Shown: positions 52,932 through 63,352 of the stretch, piece by piece
Numbering within the stretch: position 1 is the first letter of the stretch
Layout of the letters: each line of letters begins with the position of its first letter
Assembly (NCBI RefSeq): GCF_009769165.1
Contig: NZ_CP043476.1
Span: forward strand, 4,719,001 to 4,783,000
Direction: 5' to 3'
Source: Xanthomonas hyacinthi
GTDB lineage: Bacteria > Pseudomonadota > Gammaproteobacteria > Xanthomonadales > Xanthomonadaceae
DNA: 64,000 nucleotides
Translations under genes and position numbers: made by a program
Notes under the pieces: model-generated
Told to the model about the DNA's origin: nothing
The model's database searches: none
Seen by the model: the letters and a program-made list of their open reading frames with translations, nothing else

Positions 52932-53728
52932 GGCTGCGCCAACGCGCGCTCCAGCGCCCGCTGCGCCAACGGCGCCATCAGCGCGTAGCCGGCGACGGTG
53001 GGATGCACGCCGTCGTAGGACAGGGCCTTGTCCATGCCACCCTGCCGGTTGCGCAGCTTGCTGTAGTAGTCCAGGTACACCGCGCCGTGGCTTTGCGCGT
53101 ACTGCTCGATCCAGGCATTGAGCGCGCGGATCTTTTCCGCCGGCTGCAGGCCGGGCCGCCAGGGGTAGTCGCTGACCGGCAGCACCGAGGCCAGCACCAG
53201 CTTGATGTGGTTGGCCTGCGCCAGTTCCGCCATCGAGCGCAGGTTGTCCTCGATCATGCGCTGCGTGGCCAGGCCGGTGTTGCCGGCCAGATCGTTGGTA
53301 CCGGCCAGGATCACCACCGCCGCCGGCTTCAGGTCGATGACGTCCTGGCGGAAGCGCACCAGCATCTGCGCGGTGGTCTGCCCGGAGATGCCGCGATTGA
53401 CGTAGGGCTTGCCGGGGAAGAACGTCGTGCCCCGCATGCGTCCCCACGCGTCGGTGATCGAATCGCCGTAGAACACCACGCGCTGTTCGCCTGCGGCCGG
53501 CGGCGCCAACGCGGCGTTGTCGGCGCGGTAGCGTCCCAGCTTCGCCCAGTCCAGCAGGCGCTGCCGCAGTTCGGCCAGCTCCTTGGCCTGCACGTCCGGC
53601 GCTTGCGTGTACAGCGCATCCCCCTTGCCCTGCAGCGCATCGGCGGCAGGCGCGGCGGTTTGCGCGAACGCGGGATGGGCAACACTCAGGCACAGCGACA
53701 ACATCGCGACGAGCGGCGACTGTTTCAC
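52928..53728 (-). CDS. Secreted SGNH/GDSL hydrolase
   Basis: A 266-residue exported esterase-fold protein. The signal peptide MKQSPLVAMLSLCLSVAHPA is cleaved near FAQ. The SGNH blocks are complete: VVFYGDSITDAWG (Ser), NRGISGQTTAQML (Gly), ILAGTNDLAG (Asn) and SYDGVHPTVAGYALM (Asp/His). The substrate is unknown (acyl esters or acetylated polysaccharides are usual). The stop codon is provided by a MITE tip; lone MITE tips flank both sides. Confidence 0.92.
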   Translation of the reverse strand: MKQSPLVAMLSLCLSVAHPAFAQTAAPAADALQGKGDALYTQAPDVQAKELAELRQRLLDWAKLGRYRADNAALAPPAAGEQRVVFYGDSITDAWGRMRGTTFFPGKPYVNRGISGQTTAQMLVRFRQDVIDLKPAAVVILAGTNDLAGNTGLATQRMIEDNLRSMAELAQANHIKLVLASVLPVSDYPWRPGLQPAEKIRALNAWIEQYAQSHGAVYLDYYSKLRNRQGGMDKALSYDGVHPTVAGYALMAPLAQRALERALAQP

Positions 53729-54323
53729 GATCCATCTCCAGGTCAGGGAAAACGCGTCACCCTAATCCAAATCGTGCGAACGTGCGCGGGCCGGCCGATG
53801 CGTGTGGCGACTAGGGCGTGTTACCGCCATCGGGATAGGACCTGGGCAGCGCCGGGCACGCGTGCGCAGCATCGCCGTGGCCCGCGGTTGGCGCCGCCGA
53901 CGGAAGGCCACCATGCGCAAACTGTCACGCGTGCGCCACACAGCCACGTCCAATCGGGCGGTTGCGCCAAGCGTCGCTACGACGCCACCCCGCGATTCAG
54001 CCACCACTCATGCGCCGGCGACTGCCGGCGCTGGCGCGATCTCCGGCCAGCGCACACGCCGGCATGACGCCTGCCGAACGCGCCGCGCCTTGCCAGGCAA
54101 GGCGCGCCGCCGAACGGACCGCAGCGTACGCCGCTGTACGCCGGAAAGCGGGAGTCCAGACGGCAGTCCCAGCGCCGCGCACAAATGATTGTTTTTCGCT
54201 ATTTATGCAACCTTTTCGCATGCCCTAACTTTTTTGTACGTACATGACACACGCTGTTTTTCCTTCCTACCATTGCGCCGGTAGTAAAGGGGGGTCCCCA
54301 CTCCAAGCCCCGAAGGACACCGC
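53729..54323. other. Intergenic region upstream of the PQQ-propeller gene
   Basis: A 595-bp divergent gap. It holds the lone MITE tip at 53811-53822, an inverted repeat GCGCCTTGCC-A-GGCAAGGCGC near 54087-54107, and an AT-rich stretch with the palindrome TGTACGTACA (54235-54244) that is likely to belong to the promoter of the 54324 gene. No intact gene is seen. Confidence 0.5.
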
Positions 54324-56081
54324 ATGAACAGGCATTACCCGCACCGGAAACTCTCTCTGCTTTGGCTCGCCTTGGCGCCGGGATTGATGTTCGGCACAGC
54401 GGCGGCGGCACAGCCCGCAAGCACTGCTCCGGCGCAAGATCCGAACGACAGCGCGGCGTCCGCCAGCCAGCAGGGCAATGGCAGCAGCGACGGCGACAAT
54501 TCAGGCACCGGTTCTGCTGCCGGCGGCGCCAGCGACGGTGGGTATGGCACGACGTTCGGCGGCGGCGCGCCATATGCCACGCGCAGCAGCTGGGAAAACG
54601 CCGGTGGCGGCTATCTCAACACCCGCTTCGCGCCGGCCGAGTGGCAGATCGATCCACTCAATGCGGCGCGACTGAAGACCGCCTGGACCTTCACCACCCA
54701 GGGCGACGTGTCCGCCACGCCGACCGTGCAGGACAGCGCGCTGTACGTGCCCGACTGGGGCGGCCAGCTGTATCGCATCGATACCGCGCTGGGCAAGGCG
54801 GTGTGGCAAGTGAAACTGTCCGACTACACCGGCAACGCCGCCTCGCTGTCGCGCAACAGCCCGGCGATCGCGCGCGACAGCGTTTTGGTCGGCGACCAGG
54901 CCAGCGGCACCGTCATCGCGATCGACAAGAACAGCGGCAAGCTGCTGTGGAAGACCCTGGTCGAAGCCAATGCGCAGGCGCGCATCACCGCCTCGCCGGT
55001 GGTGTACGGCGATCGCGTCTACGTCGGCGTGTCGTCCGGCGACTGGGGCGTGCTGAGCCCGGGCCACAAATTTTCCTTCCGCGGCAGCGTGGCCGCGCTC
55101 GACCTGAAGACCGGCAAGCTGCTGTGGCGCTTCAGCACCGTGCCGGAAGGCTATACCGGCGCCGCGGTGTGGGGCACGCCGGCGCTCGACCCGCAACGGC
55201 AGCGCGTCTACGCCACCACCGGCAACAACTACTCGGTGCCGCTGGATGTGGCCACCTGCGTCAAGAACGCCAACGGCGACAAGAGCGCGCAGCTGGCCTG
55301 CCTGGCGCCGGACAACTACGTCGACTCGGTGCTGGCGCTGGACATGCGCAGCGGCAAGCCGGTGTGGACGCGCCGCCTGCAGGGCGCCGATGCCTGGTCG
55401 CTGTCGTGCCTGGTCGCGCCGACCGCCGGCGTGTGCCAGCAACCGCAGGGGCCGGACTACGACTTCAGCGGCGGCGGCGCCAACCTGTTCACGGTGATCC
55501 GCGACGGCAAGCCGCAGGCCTTGGTCGGCGCCGGGCAGAAGAGCGGCGTGTACTGGGCGTTCGATGCCGACAGCGGGCGCACCGTGTGGTCCACCCAGGT
55601 CGGTCCGGGCGGCACCGCCGGCGGCATCGAATGGGGTTCGTCGGTGGATCCGTTCAAGTCGCGCGTGTACGTGGCCATCAACAACAACAACCACACCCGC
55701 TACACCCTCGCTCCCACCAACACCGAGACCTGGAACGCCGGCTCGTGGGCGGCGCTGGACGCGACCAGCGGCAAGATCCTGTGGCAGGTGAAGGTGCCGG
55801 GCATCGATCCGATCCAGACCACGTTCGGCGCCGGCGGCCGCGGCCCGCTCGCGTCCTCGCCCGGGCTGGTCTATGCGGGTTCAATGTCCGGTGCGATGAC
55901 GGTGCTCGATGCCGAAACCGGCGCCACGCTGTGGAGCTTCGATGCCGGCGGTTCGGTGTCCAGCGCAGCGGCCGTGGTGGACGGCGCGGTGTACTGGGGC
56001 GCGGGCTATAGCCGCTTCAATTTCGGCACCGGCGTACACAAGCTCTACAAGTTCGTCCCGGCCACCTCGCACGGCCGCTGA
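54324..56081 (+). CDS. Secreted PQQ-type beta-propeller dehydrogenase-like protein
   Basis: A 585-residue exported protein. The signal peptide (MNRHYPHRKLSLLWLALAPG to AAAAQ, about 29) is followed by a Ser/Gly/Ala-rich linker (30-85) and an eight-bladed quinoprotein propeller (about 95-580) with repeats such as GDVSATPTVQDSALYVPDWG, IDKNSGKLLWKTLVEA and LDAETGATLWSFDAGGSVSS. It resembles the polyvinyl-alcohol-dehydrogenase-like PQQ proteins without the CxxCH cytochrome domain. Whether PQQ binds and what is oxidised are unknown. A strong terminator follows at 56120-56151. Confidence 0.88.
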   Translation: MNRHYPHRKLSLLWLALAPGLMFGTAAAAQPASTAPAQDPNDSAASASQQGNGSSDGDNSGTGSAAGGASDGGYGTTFGGGAPYATRSSWENAGGGYLNTRFAPAEWQIDPLNAARLKTAWTFTTQGDVSATPTVQDSALYVPDWGGQLYRIDTALGKAVWQVKLSDYTGNAASLSRNSPAIARDSVLVGDQASGTVIAIDKNSGKLLWKTLVEANAQARITASPVVYGDRVYVGVSSGDWGVLSPGHKFSFRGSVAALDLKTGKLLWRFSTVPEGYTGAAVWGTPALDPQRQRVYATTGNNYSVPLDVATCVKNANGDKSAQLACLAPDNYVDSVLALDMRSGKPVWTRRLQGADAWSLSCLVAPTAGVCQQPQGPDYDFSGGGANLFTVIRDGKPQALVGAGQKSGVYWAFDADSGRTVWSTQVGPGGTAGGIEWGSSVDPFKSRVYVAINNNNHTRYTLAPTNTETWNAGSWAALDATSGKILWQVKVPGIDPIQTTFGAGGRGPLASSPGLVYAGSMSGAMTVLDAETGATLWSFDAGGSVSSAAAVVDGAVYWGAGYSRFNFGTGVHKLYKFVPATSHGR

Positions 56082-56119
56082 TCGCGCGGCATCGCGCAAC
56101 AGGCAAGCTGTACGCCATA

Positions 56120-56151
56120 GCCTCTCCTGCGCATGCAGGAGAGGCTTTTTT
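56120..56151 (+). terminator. Rho-independent terminator of the PQQ-propeller gene
   Basis: A perfect 11-bp stem GCCTCTCCTGC (56120-56130) pairs with GCAGGAGAGGC (56135-56145) around loop GCAT and is followed by TTTTTT. It lies 39 bases past the stop codon. Confidence 0.95.
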
Positions 56152-56419
56152 GTGCGTGGACGGAGCACGATCGCCGCGGCGATCGGCTGCATCGCGCCAC
56201 CAACGGATGCCGACGGCCATGGCGCCTGTGCAGCGCCGGTGCGCACGTGAACACGACAAGCAAGCGCCAGGCGTCTACAAAATCGGCCACGTCCGCGTGA
56301 TAGTCCGCACGCTACCGCCGTGTCGGCGCCCGTAGCCTCGGCATGCACCGTGGAAATGGGTGCAACGGCATCCGGCCCCTGCCGGATGGTCCAGTCGTCT
56401 TCTAGCAAAAGGAAGCTCC

Positions 56420-57820
56420 ATGAATCGCAAGAACGCGTTGTATCTGGCCTTGCTTGCCAGCATCTCCGGCTTTTCCCCCGTCGCCCTGGCCGCCAATCCC
56501 CCCGCGGCCGAGATGGACTCCGCTCCGGTCGAAGCCCGCCCCAACGCCGCCGCGCTCGGCGGCGCCGAACTGCGCAGCCTCGCCACCAGTAGCGCGCATG
56601 CGCCGCAGCTGATCGAACTAGGTGCTCCCGACAGCGCCCAGGCCGCGACGATGAAGCAGCTGCGCGGCCAGCAGGTCAAGCATGGCCAGCCGCTGCAGAT
56701 CGGCTTCTCCCGCAACGTCGCCAAGCCGGCGATCGACCTGCGCCGGCTCAGTTGGCAGAGCCTGCCCAGCGGCGCGCAGGTCACCAGCTTCGAAATCCTC
56801 TCCACCGACGCGGCCGCGCTGCGTGCGGCATTGCAGCTCAGCGGCAGCGGCGCGCAGCCGGGCGATCCGAGCAAGGCCACGCTGCGCTTCGCCGGCGACG
56901 ACGGCCGCGTGTTCGAACAGAGCGGCGCCGACTTCGCCGGCAGCGAACCGGGCTGGTCGGCGGCGGTGTCCGGCTCGCGTCTGGTGGTGGAGATCGAATT
57001 GCCGGCCGGCCAGTATCCGCAGGGTTTCGCGCTGAAGATCCCGCAGGTCTCGCATATGGACATCCATCCCGTCGCCAACGAGGAAATGATGCGGCCGATG
57101 ATCGGCGAGAGCGATTCGTGCGAGCGCGACATCGTCTGCCGCGCCAGCCCCAGCAGCGGCTTCACCTCGGTCGCCAAGTCGGTGGCGCGGATGTTGTTCA
57201 GCACCGGCGGCGACTCCTACCTGTGCACCGGCACCCTGCTCAACAACAGCAACTCGCCGAAGAAGTACCTGGTCTGGACCGCGGCGCACTGCATCAGCAC
57301 CCAGACCGTGGCCAACACCCTGCAGACCTACTGGTTCTACGACGCCACCACCTGCAACGGCTCCACGGTCAGCTCGTCCTATACCACACTCAGCGGCGGC
57401 GCCTATTTGCGCCATACCAACACCACCCGCGACACCTCGCTGCTGGAACTGAAGACCGCCCCGCCCAGCGGCGCGTTCTACGCCGGCTGGAGCAGTTCGG
57501 CGATCGGCTCCACCGGCACCGCGATCGAGGGCATCCACCATCCCGCCGGCGACGTGAAGAAGTACTCGCTGGGCAGCGTCACCGCGCTGTCGTCCTCGAT
57601 CGACGGCAAGTCGCCGCTGTACAAGGTGGTGTGGAACACCGGCGTCACCGAAGGCGGCTCCTCCGGCTCGGGCCTGTTCACCGTCAACAGCAGCGGCGCC
57701 TATCAGCTGCGCGGCGGCCTGTACGGCGGCAGCTCGTACTGCAGCGCGCCCAGCGACCCGGACTACTACTCGCGCTTCTCCGACGTGTATTCGAGCATCC
57801 AGTCCTACCTGAGCCCGTAA
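56420..57820 (+). CDS. Secreted trypsin-like serine protease (lysyl endopeptidase-like)
   Basis: A 466-residue preproprotein. The signal peptide is MNRKNALYLALLASISGFSP (cleavage near ALA, about 24); a propeptide spans roughly 25-210; the chymotrypsin-fold domain follows with His in VWTAAHCIS, Asp in TRDTSLLEL and Ser in GGSSGSGLF. SYLCTGTLLNN and IEGIHHPAGDVKKYS are typical of lysyl-endopeptidase/glutamyl-type proteases of Xanthomonas and Lysobacter. It is probably released by type II secretion and degrades plant or bacterial proteins. AAAAGGAAG precedes ATG 56420. Confidence 0.91.
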   Translation: MNRKNALYLALLASISGFSPVALAANPPAAEMDSAPVEARPNAAALGGAELRSLATSSAHAPQLIELGAPDSAQAATMKQLRGQQVKHGQPLQIGFSRNVAKPAIDLRRLSWQSLPSGAQVTSFEILSTDAAALRAALQLSGSGAQPGDPSKATLRFAGDDGRVFEQSGADFAGSEPGWSAAVSGSRLVVEIELPAGQYPQGFALKIPQVSHMDIHPVANEEMMRPMIGESDSCERDIVCRASPSSGFTSVAKSVARMLFSTGGDSYLCTGTLLNNSNSPKKYLVWTAAHCISTQTVANTLQTYWFYDATTCNGSTVSSSYTTLSGGAYLRHTNTTRDTSLLELKTAPPSGAFYAGWSSSAIGSTGTAIEGIHHPAGDVKKYSLGSVTALSSSIDGKSPLYKVVWNTGVTEGGSSGSGLFTVNSSGAYQLRGGLYGGSSYCSAPSDPDYYSRFSDVYSSIQSYLSP

Positions 57821-57956
57821 GCCGAGGCCCGGGAGGGCCGTACTCGCGGATCTGGACAGGCCACGCCGCGCGCGTGGCCTGTCCGTATGGCCCGCCACTG
57901 CCCCGGCGCGCAGGGGTTACACTGGGGGCCCCATCTCACACACGGCAGGCATCCAC

Positions 57957-58109
57957 TTGGCAAAGCCCAACTACTCCTTCGAGAAACGTCAGCGCGAAAT
58001 CGCCAAGAAGAAACAGCAGGACGAGAAGGACGCGCGCAAGCGCGAAGCGCGCGAGGCGGCCAAGGCCGCAGCGGACGCCGAAGCGAAGACGCCCGACAGC
58101 GGCAACTGA
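57957..58109 (+). CDS. Small Lys/Arg-rich conserved protein
   Basis: A 50-residue protein starting at TTG: MAKPNYSFEKRQREIAKKKQ-type N terminus (Leu codon first), then QDEKDARKREAREAAKAAAD and a short acidic end. It is almost all charged helix. Near-identical starts (AKPNYSFEKRQRE) are widespread in proteobacteria, which supports the frame despite the rare start codon. The function is unknown. Confidence 0.72.
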   Translation: MAKPNYSFEKRQREIAKKKQQDEKDARKREAREAAKAAADAEAKTPDSGN

Positions 58110-59149
58110 GCAGCGCCGGCGGAACCGGCTCCGCACCGGCTCCCGCCAACGCGTGCCGCTTCGCATGCCGACGGCCGCCCGACATGCCGGTCTGTCGATG
58201 GCCGACAGCGCATGGACCGAGCGGCCGCGCGACGAAGTGCCGAGGCACCGAATGCCACCCGCTCGCTGCAGCGCCGCAGCGCTCGACCCGCGCGGGTCGT
58301 CGATGCTGCGCGAGCGCGAAACGCTACCGATCTGTCGGCCATGCCGAGCGCAAGGACTGCGCGCAGGCCAGGCGCTGCGTGGCGCCGGCGGACGGCGCGG
58401 ACGCCGCCGGGAGCGGCAGCCGCGCTGTGTCCCGGGCAACAACATCAAGGCAAGGACGATCCCACGCTGGCGCTGCTGCGCCTGGATCCGGACCATGCGC
58501 AAATCTGGCTCAACGGCTCCAGCCTGGTGGCCGGCATCAAGGTGCTGCTGGGCATCGACCCCAGGCGCGATTATCAGGACAAGGTCGCGGACGTGCCGCT
58601 GCGCTGAGCGGCACCCTGCAGCGCTGCGCAAAGCGGTTGGCGCTGCCGCGCTTCGCGTGGTGGCGCCGGACCCGGCTGGCGCACCAGTCATCATCGTCAT
58701 CAAAAGAAACCGTTATCCGCGCGCCTGCTGTCTGTTGCGTTGCCGTACGTCGCCCTGCGCTTCAATCGCCTGCCACCGTGCTTCAGCGCGCGCCGGGATC
58801 GCGCTGTCGCTCGTACAGGGGCCAACATGTCGGCAGCCGCCAGCGCGCGCTTGCTGCGCAGTGAGCGCGCTACAGGCGCTGCTCCAGCACCGCGACCGTG
58901 TCGAACAGCGGCCCTGCAGTGCCCTCCTCGCTCGGCGCCACGGCGCCGGCCGTGGCCGCGCAAGCCATCCGCAGCAGTAGCGATCCCCATGCCTTCCTCC
59001 GCCGCCCCGTTCGTCGATGCGCAGCTATGAGCCACCTCAGGCAGCGCCGGCGCCACAGCGGTGCGCGGGACCGCGGCAAGCGGCGCACGGCATAGGCCGC
59101 AGGCACCGTCAGCGCCCGCGCCGCAGCCGCCATTGGCCACTGCCGACGG
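58110..59149. other. Gene-poor 1-kb region with one gene relic
   Basis: No intact gene is seen in this interval. Its only recognisable content is the tail of a general-stress-protein gene at 58449-58607. Other open frames are compositional and lack ribosome binding sites. Confidence 0.5.
58449..58607 (+). pseudogene. C-terminal remnant of a general-stress pyridoxamine-phosphate-oxidase-like gene
   Basis: The plus-strand frame from about 58449 to the TGA at 58605-58607 codes for GKDDPTLALLRLDPDHAQIW followed by LNGSSLVAGIKVLLGIDPRR and DYQDKVADVPLR, which is the usual C terminus of the general-stress-protein-26/pyridoxamine-phosphate-oxidase-like family. The first two-thirds are missing. The remnant cannot encode a functional protein. 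Confidence 0.72.
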
Positions 59150-62100
59150 CTACATGTTGCGCCGGTATTCGCCGCCCACCTCGTACAAGGCGTGGCTGAT
59201 CTGGCCCAGGCTGTGGGTCTTCACCGCCTGCATCAGCGCGGCGAAGACGTTGCGGCGCTCGCGCGCGGCACGCTGCAGATAACCGAGGCCCGCCGCATCG
59301 CCAGGCGCCGGCGTGCCGGCCGCTTCGGCCGGTTCCGCTTGCAGCGGCTGCGCCGGCGCAATGCCGTTGCGGCGCTGCTGCCAGTCGCGCACGTTGGCGA
59401 TCTGCTGGCCCTTCTCTTCCTCGGTGGAGCGGATCAGCTCGATCTGGGTCGCGGTCTCGCCGGCGTGCTGCTTGGGCAGGAAGGTATTGACCCCGACCAG
59501 CGGCAGGCTGCCGTCGTGCTTCTTGTGCTCGTAGTACAGGCTCTCTTCCTGGATCTTGCCGCGCTGGTACATGGTGTCCATCGCGCCAAGCACGCCGCCG
59601 CGTTCGCTGATCGCCTCGAATTCCTTGTACACCGCCTCCTCCACCAGGTCAGTGAGCTGCTCGACGATGAAGCTGCCCTGCCACGGGTTCTCGCAGAAGT
59701 TCAGCCCCAGCTCCTTGTTGATGATCATCTGGATCGCCACCGCGCGGCGCACGCTCTCCTCGGTCGGGGTGGTGATCGCCTCGTCGTAGGCATTGGTGTG
59801 CAGGCTGTTGCAGTTGTCGAACAGCGCGTACAGCGCCTGCAGCGTGGTGCGGATGTCGTTGAACTGGATCTCCTGCGCATGCAGCGAGCGGCCGGAGGTC
59901 TGGATGTGGTACTTCATCATCTGGCTGCGCTCGTTGCCGCCGTAGCGCTCGCGCATCGCCCGCGCCCAGATGCGCCGCGCCACGCGGCCGATCGCGGTGT
60001 ACTCCGGATCCATGCCATTGCTGAAGAAGAAGCTCAGGTTGGGCGCGAAATCGTCGATGCGCATGCCGCGCGCCAGGTAGTACTCGACGATGGTGAAACC
60101 GTTGCTCAGGGTGAAGGCGAGCTGGCTGATCGGGTTCGCGCCGGCCTCGGCGATGTGGTAACCGGAGATCGACACCGAATAGAAGTTGCGCACCTTCTGC
60201 TCGACGAAATACTGCTGGATGTCGCCCATCATGCGCAGCGCGAACTCGGTGCTGAAGATGCAGGTGTTCTGCGCCTGGTCTTCCTTGAGGATGTCGGCCT
60301 GCACCGTGCCGCGCACGCTGGACAGGGTCTGCGCCTTGATCTGCGCATAGGTCTGTGCGTCGACCAACTGATCGCCGCTGACGCCGAGCAAGGCCAGGCC
60401 CAGGCCCAGGCCGTCGTTGCTCGGCGGCAGTTCGCCGTGATAGCGCGGCCGCTGCCGGCCCTCGAACAAGGTCTCCAGGGTCTGCTCGGCCTGCGCCCAG
60501 CGCTGCGCATCGGCCTTGAGGTATTTCTCCACCTGCTGGTCGATGGCGGTGTTCATGAACATCGCCAGGATCATCGGTGCCGGGCCGTTGATGGTCATCG
60601 ACACGCTGGTGGTCGGCGCGCACAGGTCGAAGCCGGAGTACAGCTTCTTCATGTCGTCCAGGGTGGGAATATTGACCCCGGAATTGCCGATCTTGCCGTA
60701 GATGTCCGGGCGCGGCGCCGGGTCCTCGCCATACAGGGTGACGCTGTCGAAGGCGGTGGACAGGCGCGCGGCCGGCTGGCCCACGCTCAGATAGTGGAAG
60801 CGGCGATTGGTGCGCTCCGGCGTGCCTTCGCCGGCGAACATGCGGATCGGATCCTCGCCGGCGCGGCGGTACGGATACACGCCGCCGGTGTACGGATAGC
60901 TGCCCGGCAGGTTCTCCTTGCCGAGGAAGGTCAGCAGTTCGCCCCAACTCTTGTAGCGCGGCGCGGCGATCTTCGGGATCGGCTGGTGGCTCAGCGACTG
61001 GCGGTAGTTCTCCACGCGAATCGCCTTGCCGCGCACCTCGTACTCGGTGACCGGGTCGGTGATCGACTTCAGCCGCTGCGGCCACTCGCGCAGCAGCTTC
61101 AGCGACTCGCTGGACAGCGACTGCAGCGCATCGTTGTAGCGTTGGCGCAACAGCAGCAGAGTCGCATCGACGGCGATGCCGGCCATGGCAGGCGCGTCAG
61201 CGGCGCGAGCGGGTGGCTGCAGCTCTTCGGCTGGGTAAAGTTCCAACTGCTTCGGCAACTGCGGATCCTGCAGTTCGTGCAGCGCTTGCCAGAACGACTG
61301 CGCGCGATCGGCGGCCTCGGCCTGGCGCTCGACGCCGGCGTTGAGCGCGCGGCCCTGTTCGGCGATCTCGGCCAGGTAGCGCACGCGCGCGCCGGGGATC
61401 AGCACGGTGGCGCGCGGTTCCTTCAGCGTGGTGTCCAGCTGCGGCTGGAAATCGCAATGCGGCGACGGCGCGGCGCGACGGGCGGCGTCGGCCGTTTCGG
61501 TTCCAGCGCCGGACGCATCGAGACCTAGCTTCGCGCGCAACAGCCGGCACAGGTTGACGAACATCCAGCTGATGCCGGGATCGTTGAACTGGCTGGCGAT
61601 GGTCGGATACACCGGCACCGCCTCGTCCTCGAGCTGGAACGCGACGCGATTGCGCCGCCATTGCTTGCGCACGTCGCGCAGCGCGTCCTCGGCGCCGCGC
61701 CGGTCGTACTTGTTCAGCACCACCAGTTCGGCGAAGTCGAGCATGTCGATCTTTTCCAGCTGGCTCGGCGCGCCGTAGTCGCTGGTCATCACGTACACCG
61801 GAAAATCGACCAGATCGACGATCTCCGAATCGCTCTGGCCGATGCCGGCGGTCTCCACGATCACCAGGTCGTAGCCGATGCCTTTCAGGAATGCGATGCA
61901 GTCCTTCAGCACCCGGTTGGTGGCCGCATGCTGGCGCCGCGTAGCCATCGAGCGCATGTACACGCGCGGGCTGCGCAAGGCGTTCATGCGGATGCGGTCG
62001 CCGAGCAGCGCGCCGCCGGTGCGGCGCCGGCTCGGGTCCACCGACACCACCGCGATGCGCATCTGCGGGAAGCCGGCCAGGAAGCGGTTGAGCAGTTCGT

Positions 62101-62824
62101 CGGTGACCGACGACTTGCCGGCGCCACCGGTGCCGGTCAGGCCGACGACCGGCGCTGCGCGCCGCTCGCGGGACGCGGGACCGGGGACTCGGGACTCGGA
62201 ATTGCCCGACAGGCCGGATTGCCACTGCTTGCGCAGCAGCGCCAGCTCGGACTCGGAAAACACACCATCCTCGAGCGCCGACAACACCTTGCCGATGCCG
62301 ATCTCATCGTCGATGCCCGGAAGCGAGGCGCCGGCCTGTTCCGGGTCCCGAGTTCCCGGTCCCGCGTCCCGCGCGCGCGCAGCGCGCGCCACCACATCCT
62401 CGATCATCTCCACCAGGCCCATCTTCATGCCGTCGTTGGGGTGGTAGATGCGCTCCACGCCGTAGGCCTGCAGTTCGGCGATCTCCTCCGGGGTGATGGT
62501 GCCGCCACCGCCGCCGAACACCCGCACATGGCCGGCGCCGCGTTCGCGCAGCATGTCCACCATGTACTTGAAATACTCGACGTGGCCGCCCTGGTAGGAC
62601 GACAGCGCGATCGCGTCGGCGTCCTCCTGCAGCGCCGCGCGCACCACGTCCTCGACGCTGCGGTTGTGGCCGAGATGGATCACCTCCGCGCCCTGCGCCT
62701 GGATCAGCCGGCGCATGATGTTGATCGCCGCATCGTGGCCGTCGAACAGGCTGGCAGCGGTGACGAAGCGCAGCGGGCTGGTGTCGGCCTGCGGCAGCGG
62801 CACGCGGGACGCGGGAATGCTCAT
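59150..62824 (-). CDS. icmF: Fused isobutyryl-CoA mutase (B12-binding, MeaI-type GTPase, mutase)
   Basis: A 1224-residue adenosylcobalamin enzyme that rearranges isobutyryl-CoA and n-butyryl-CoA. In order: B12-binding domain (about 18-150, [17 protein letters not shown]), GTPase chaperone domain (P-loop [12 protein letters not shown], 228-239; [17 protein letters not shown]), linker, and the mutase large domain (about 640-1190: [60 protein letters not shown]). The start at 62824 gives [12 protein letters not shown]. Residues 151-163 and 209-221 are encoded by inverted repeat arms absent from typical homologues. Divergent leucine-dehydrogenase-type gene supports a branched-chain catabolism role. 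Confidence 0.93.
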   Translation of the reverse strand: MSIPASRVPLPQADTSPLRFVTAASLFDGHDAAINIMRRLIQAQGAEVIHLGHNRSVEDVVRAALQEDADAIALSSYQGGHVEYFKYMVDMLRERGAGHVRVFGGGGGTITPEEIAELQAYGVERIYHPNDGMKMGLVEMIEDVVARAARARDAGPGTRDPEQAGASLPGIDDEIGIGKVLSALEDGVFSESELALLRKQWQSGLSGNSESRVPGPASRERRAAPVVGLTGTGGAGKSSVTDELLNRFLAGFPQMRIAVVSVDPSRRRTGGALLGDRIRMNALRSPRVYMRSMATRRQHAATNRVLKDCIAFLKGIGYDLVIVETAGIGQSDSEIVDLVDFPVYVMTSDYGAPSQLEKIDMLDFAELVVLNKYDRRGAEDALRDVRKQWRRNRVAFQLEDEAVPVYPTIASQFNDPGISWMFVNLCRLLRAKLGLDASGAGTETADAARRAAPSPHCDFQPQLDTTLKEPRATVLIPGARVRYLAEIAEQGRALNAGVERQAEAADRAQSFWQALHELQDPQLPKQLELYPAEELQPPARAADAPAMAGIAVDATLLLLRQRYNDALQSLSSESLKLLREWPQRLKSITDPVTEYEVRGKAIRVENYRQSLSHQPIPKIAAPRYKSWGELLTFLGKENLPGSYPYTGGVYPYRRAGEDPIRMFAGEGTPERTNRRFHYLSVGQPAARLSTAFDSVTLYGEDPAPRPDIYGKIGNSGVNIPTLDDMKKLYSGFDLCAPTTSVSMTINGPAPMILAMFMNTAIDQQVEKYLKADAQRWAQAEQTLETLFEGRQRPRYHGELPPSNDGLGLGLALLGVSGDQLVDAQTYAQIKAQTLSSVRGTVQADILKEDQAQNTCIFSTEFALRMMGDIQQYFVEQKVRNFYSVSISGYHIAEAGANPISQLAFTLSNGFTIVEYYLARGMRIDDFAPNLSFFFSNGMDPEYTAIGRVARRIWARAMRERYGGNERSQMMKYHIQTSGRSLHAQEIQFNDIRTTLQALYALFDNCNSLHTNAYDEAITTPTEESVRRAVAIQMIINKELGLNFCENPWQGSFIVEQLTDLVEEAVYKEFEAISERGGVLGAMDTMYQRGKIQEESLYYEHKKHDGSLPLVGVNTFLPKQHAGETATQIELIRSTEEEKGQQIANVRDWQQRRNGIAPAQPLQAEPAEAAGTPAPGDAAGLGYLQRAARERRNVFAALMQAVKTHSLGQISHALYEVGGEYRRNM
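62163..62377. repeat. Coding inverted repeat inside icmF
   Basis: The plus-strand arm at about 62163-62204 (GGGACGCGGGACCGGGGACT) and the arm at about 62338-62377 (GTCCCGAGTTCCCGGTCCCG) are inverted copies of one GGGACxCGGGAC-type repeat about 140 bp apart. On the minus strand they code for [11 protein letters not shown] and [13 protein letters not shown]. The pattern resembles the intergenic repeats at 10671 and 14190, but here it is in frame at a domain junction. Confidence 0.78.
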
Positions 62825-63352
62825 CGAGAAGACATCGGCAAGAGAATGCCGCGATTCTAGGCGCGCCGCGCAGCGCGGGCAGGTTGCGCTGCAACATGCG
62901 GCGGCGCAGCGCGTCAACAGCGGCGGCGCCTGTCGCATTTGCGTGGGCGGCGGCGCACCGCCGATGTCCTGGAGAATCGCCTGTCCCTTCGTCCTTTGTT
63001 GCGGGCCTCCCTGCTCGGCAGCGCGCGCGCCGGCGGCATGCTGGCCGCACCCGCGCAAGCACGCCCGGTGGTGGAACTGTCGGTGCAGACCGCAGCGCGC
63101 TGGCCATGCGGCGGCGGCACGACAGCCGCAGCGCCCCTTCCCGCGTCGCAAAAGGTACCGAGATGCCCGCGACGCATGGCTCGGCGCCAAGGCCGCGGAG
63201 GCTGCGCGGCACACCGACAATTGCTTTAAAATGCGCCCATCGCGACGATCAGGACCCGTTCCGGAACCCGTCGCGTTTTTCGTTTTACGCCTCTCACTAG
63301 GAAGTTCCTGGAACCTAAGGTGTCCTACACCTGCAACGCCAGCGGAGCCCCC
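62825..63352. other. Divergent regulatory region between icmF and the leucine-type dehydrogenase
   Basis: A 528-bp gap that must hold both promoters. On the plus strand a TTTAAAAT box (63224-63231) lies just ahead of a hairpin with a T-run (63241-63280) and further small hairpins up to the start codon. No gene is seen on either strand. Confidence 0.5.
63224..63280 (+). promoter_or_regulatory. Candidate promoter plus leader hairpin/attenuator
   Basis: TTTAAAAT (63224-63231) could be a -10 box with transcription starting near 63240. It is followed at once by stem CGCGACG (63241-63247) pairing with CGTCGCG (63269-63275) and TTTTT (63276-63280), the layout of an intrinsic terminator in a leader. 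Downstream AGGTGT-CCT-ACACCT (about 63318-63332) is another small stem. No -35 is clear, so this is a candidate. Confidence 0.4.
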
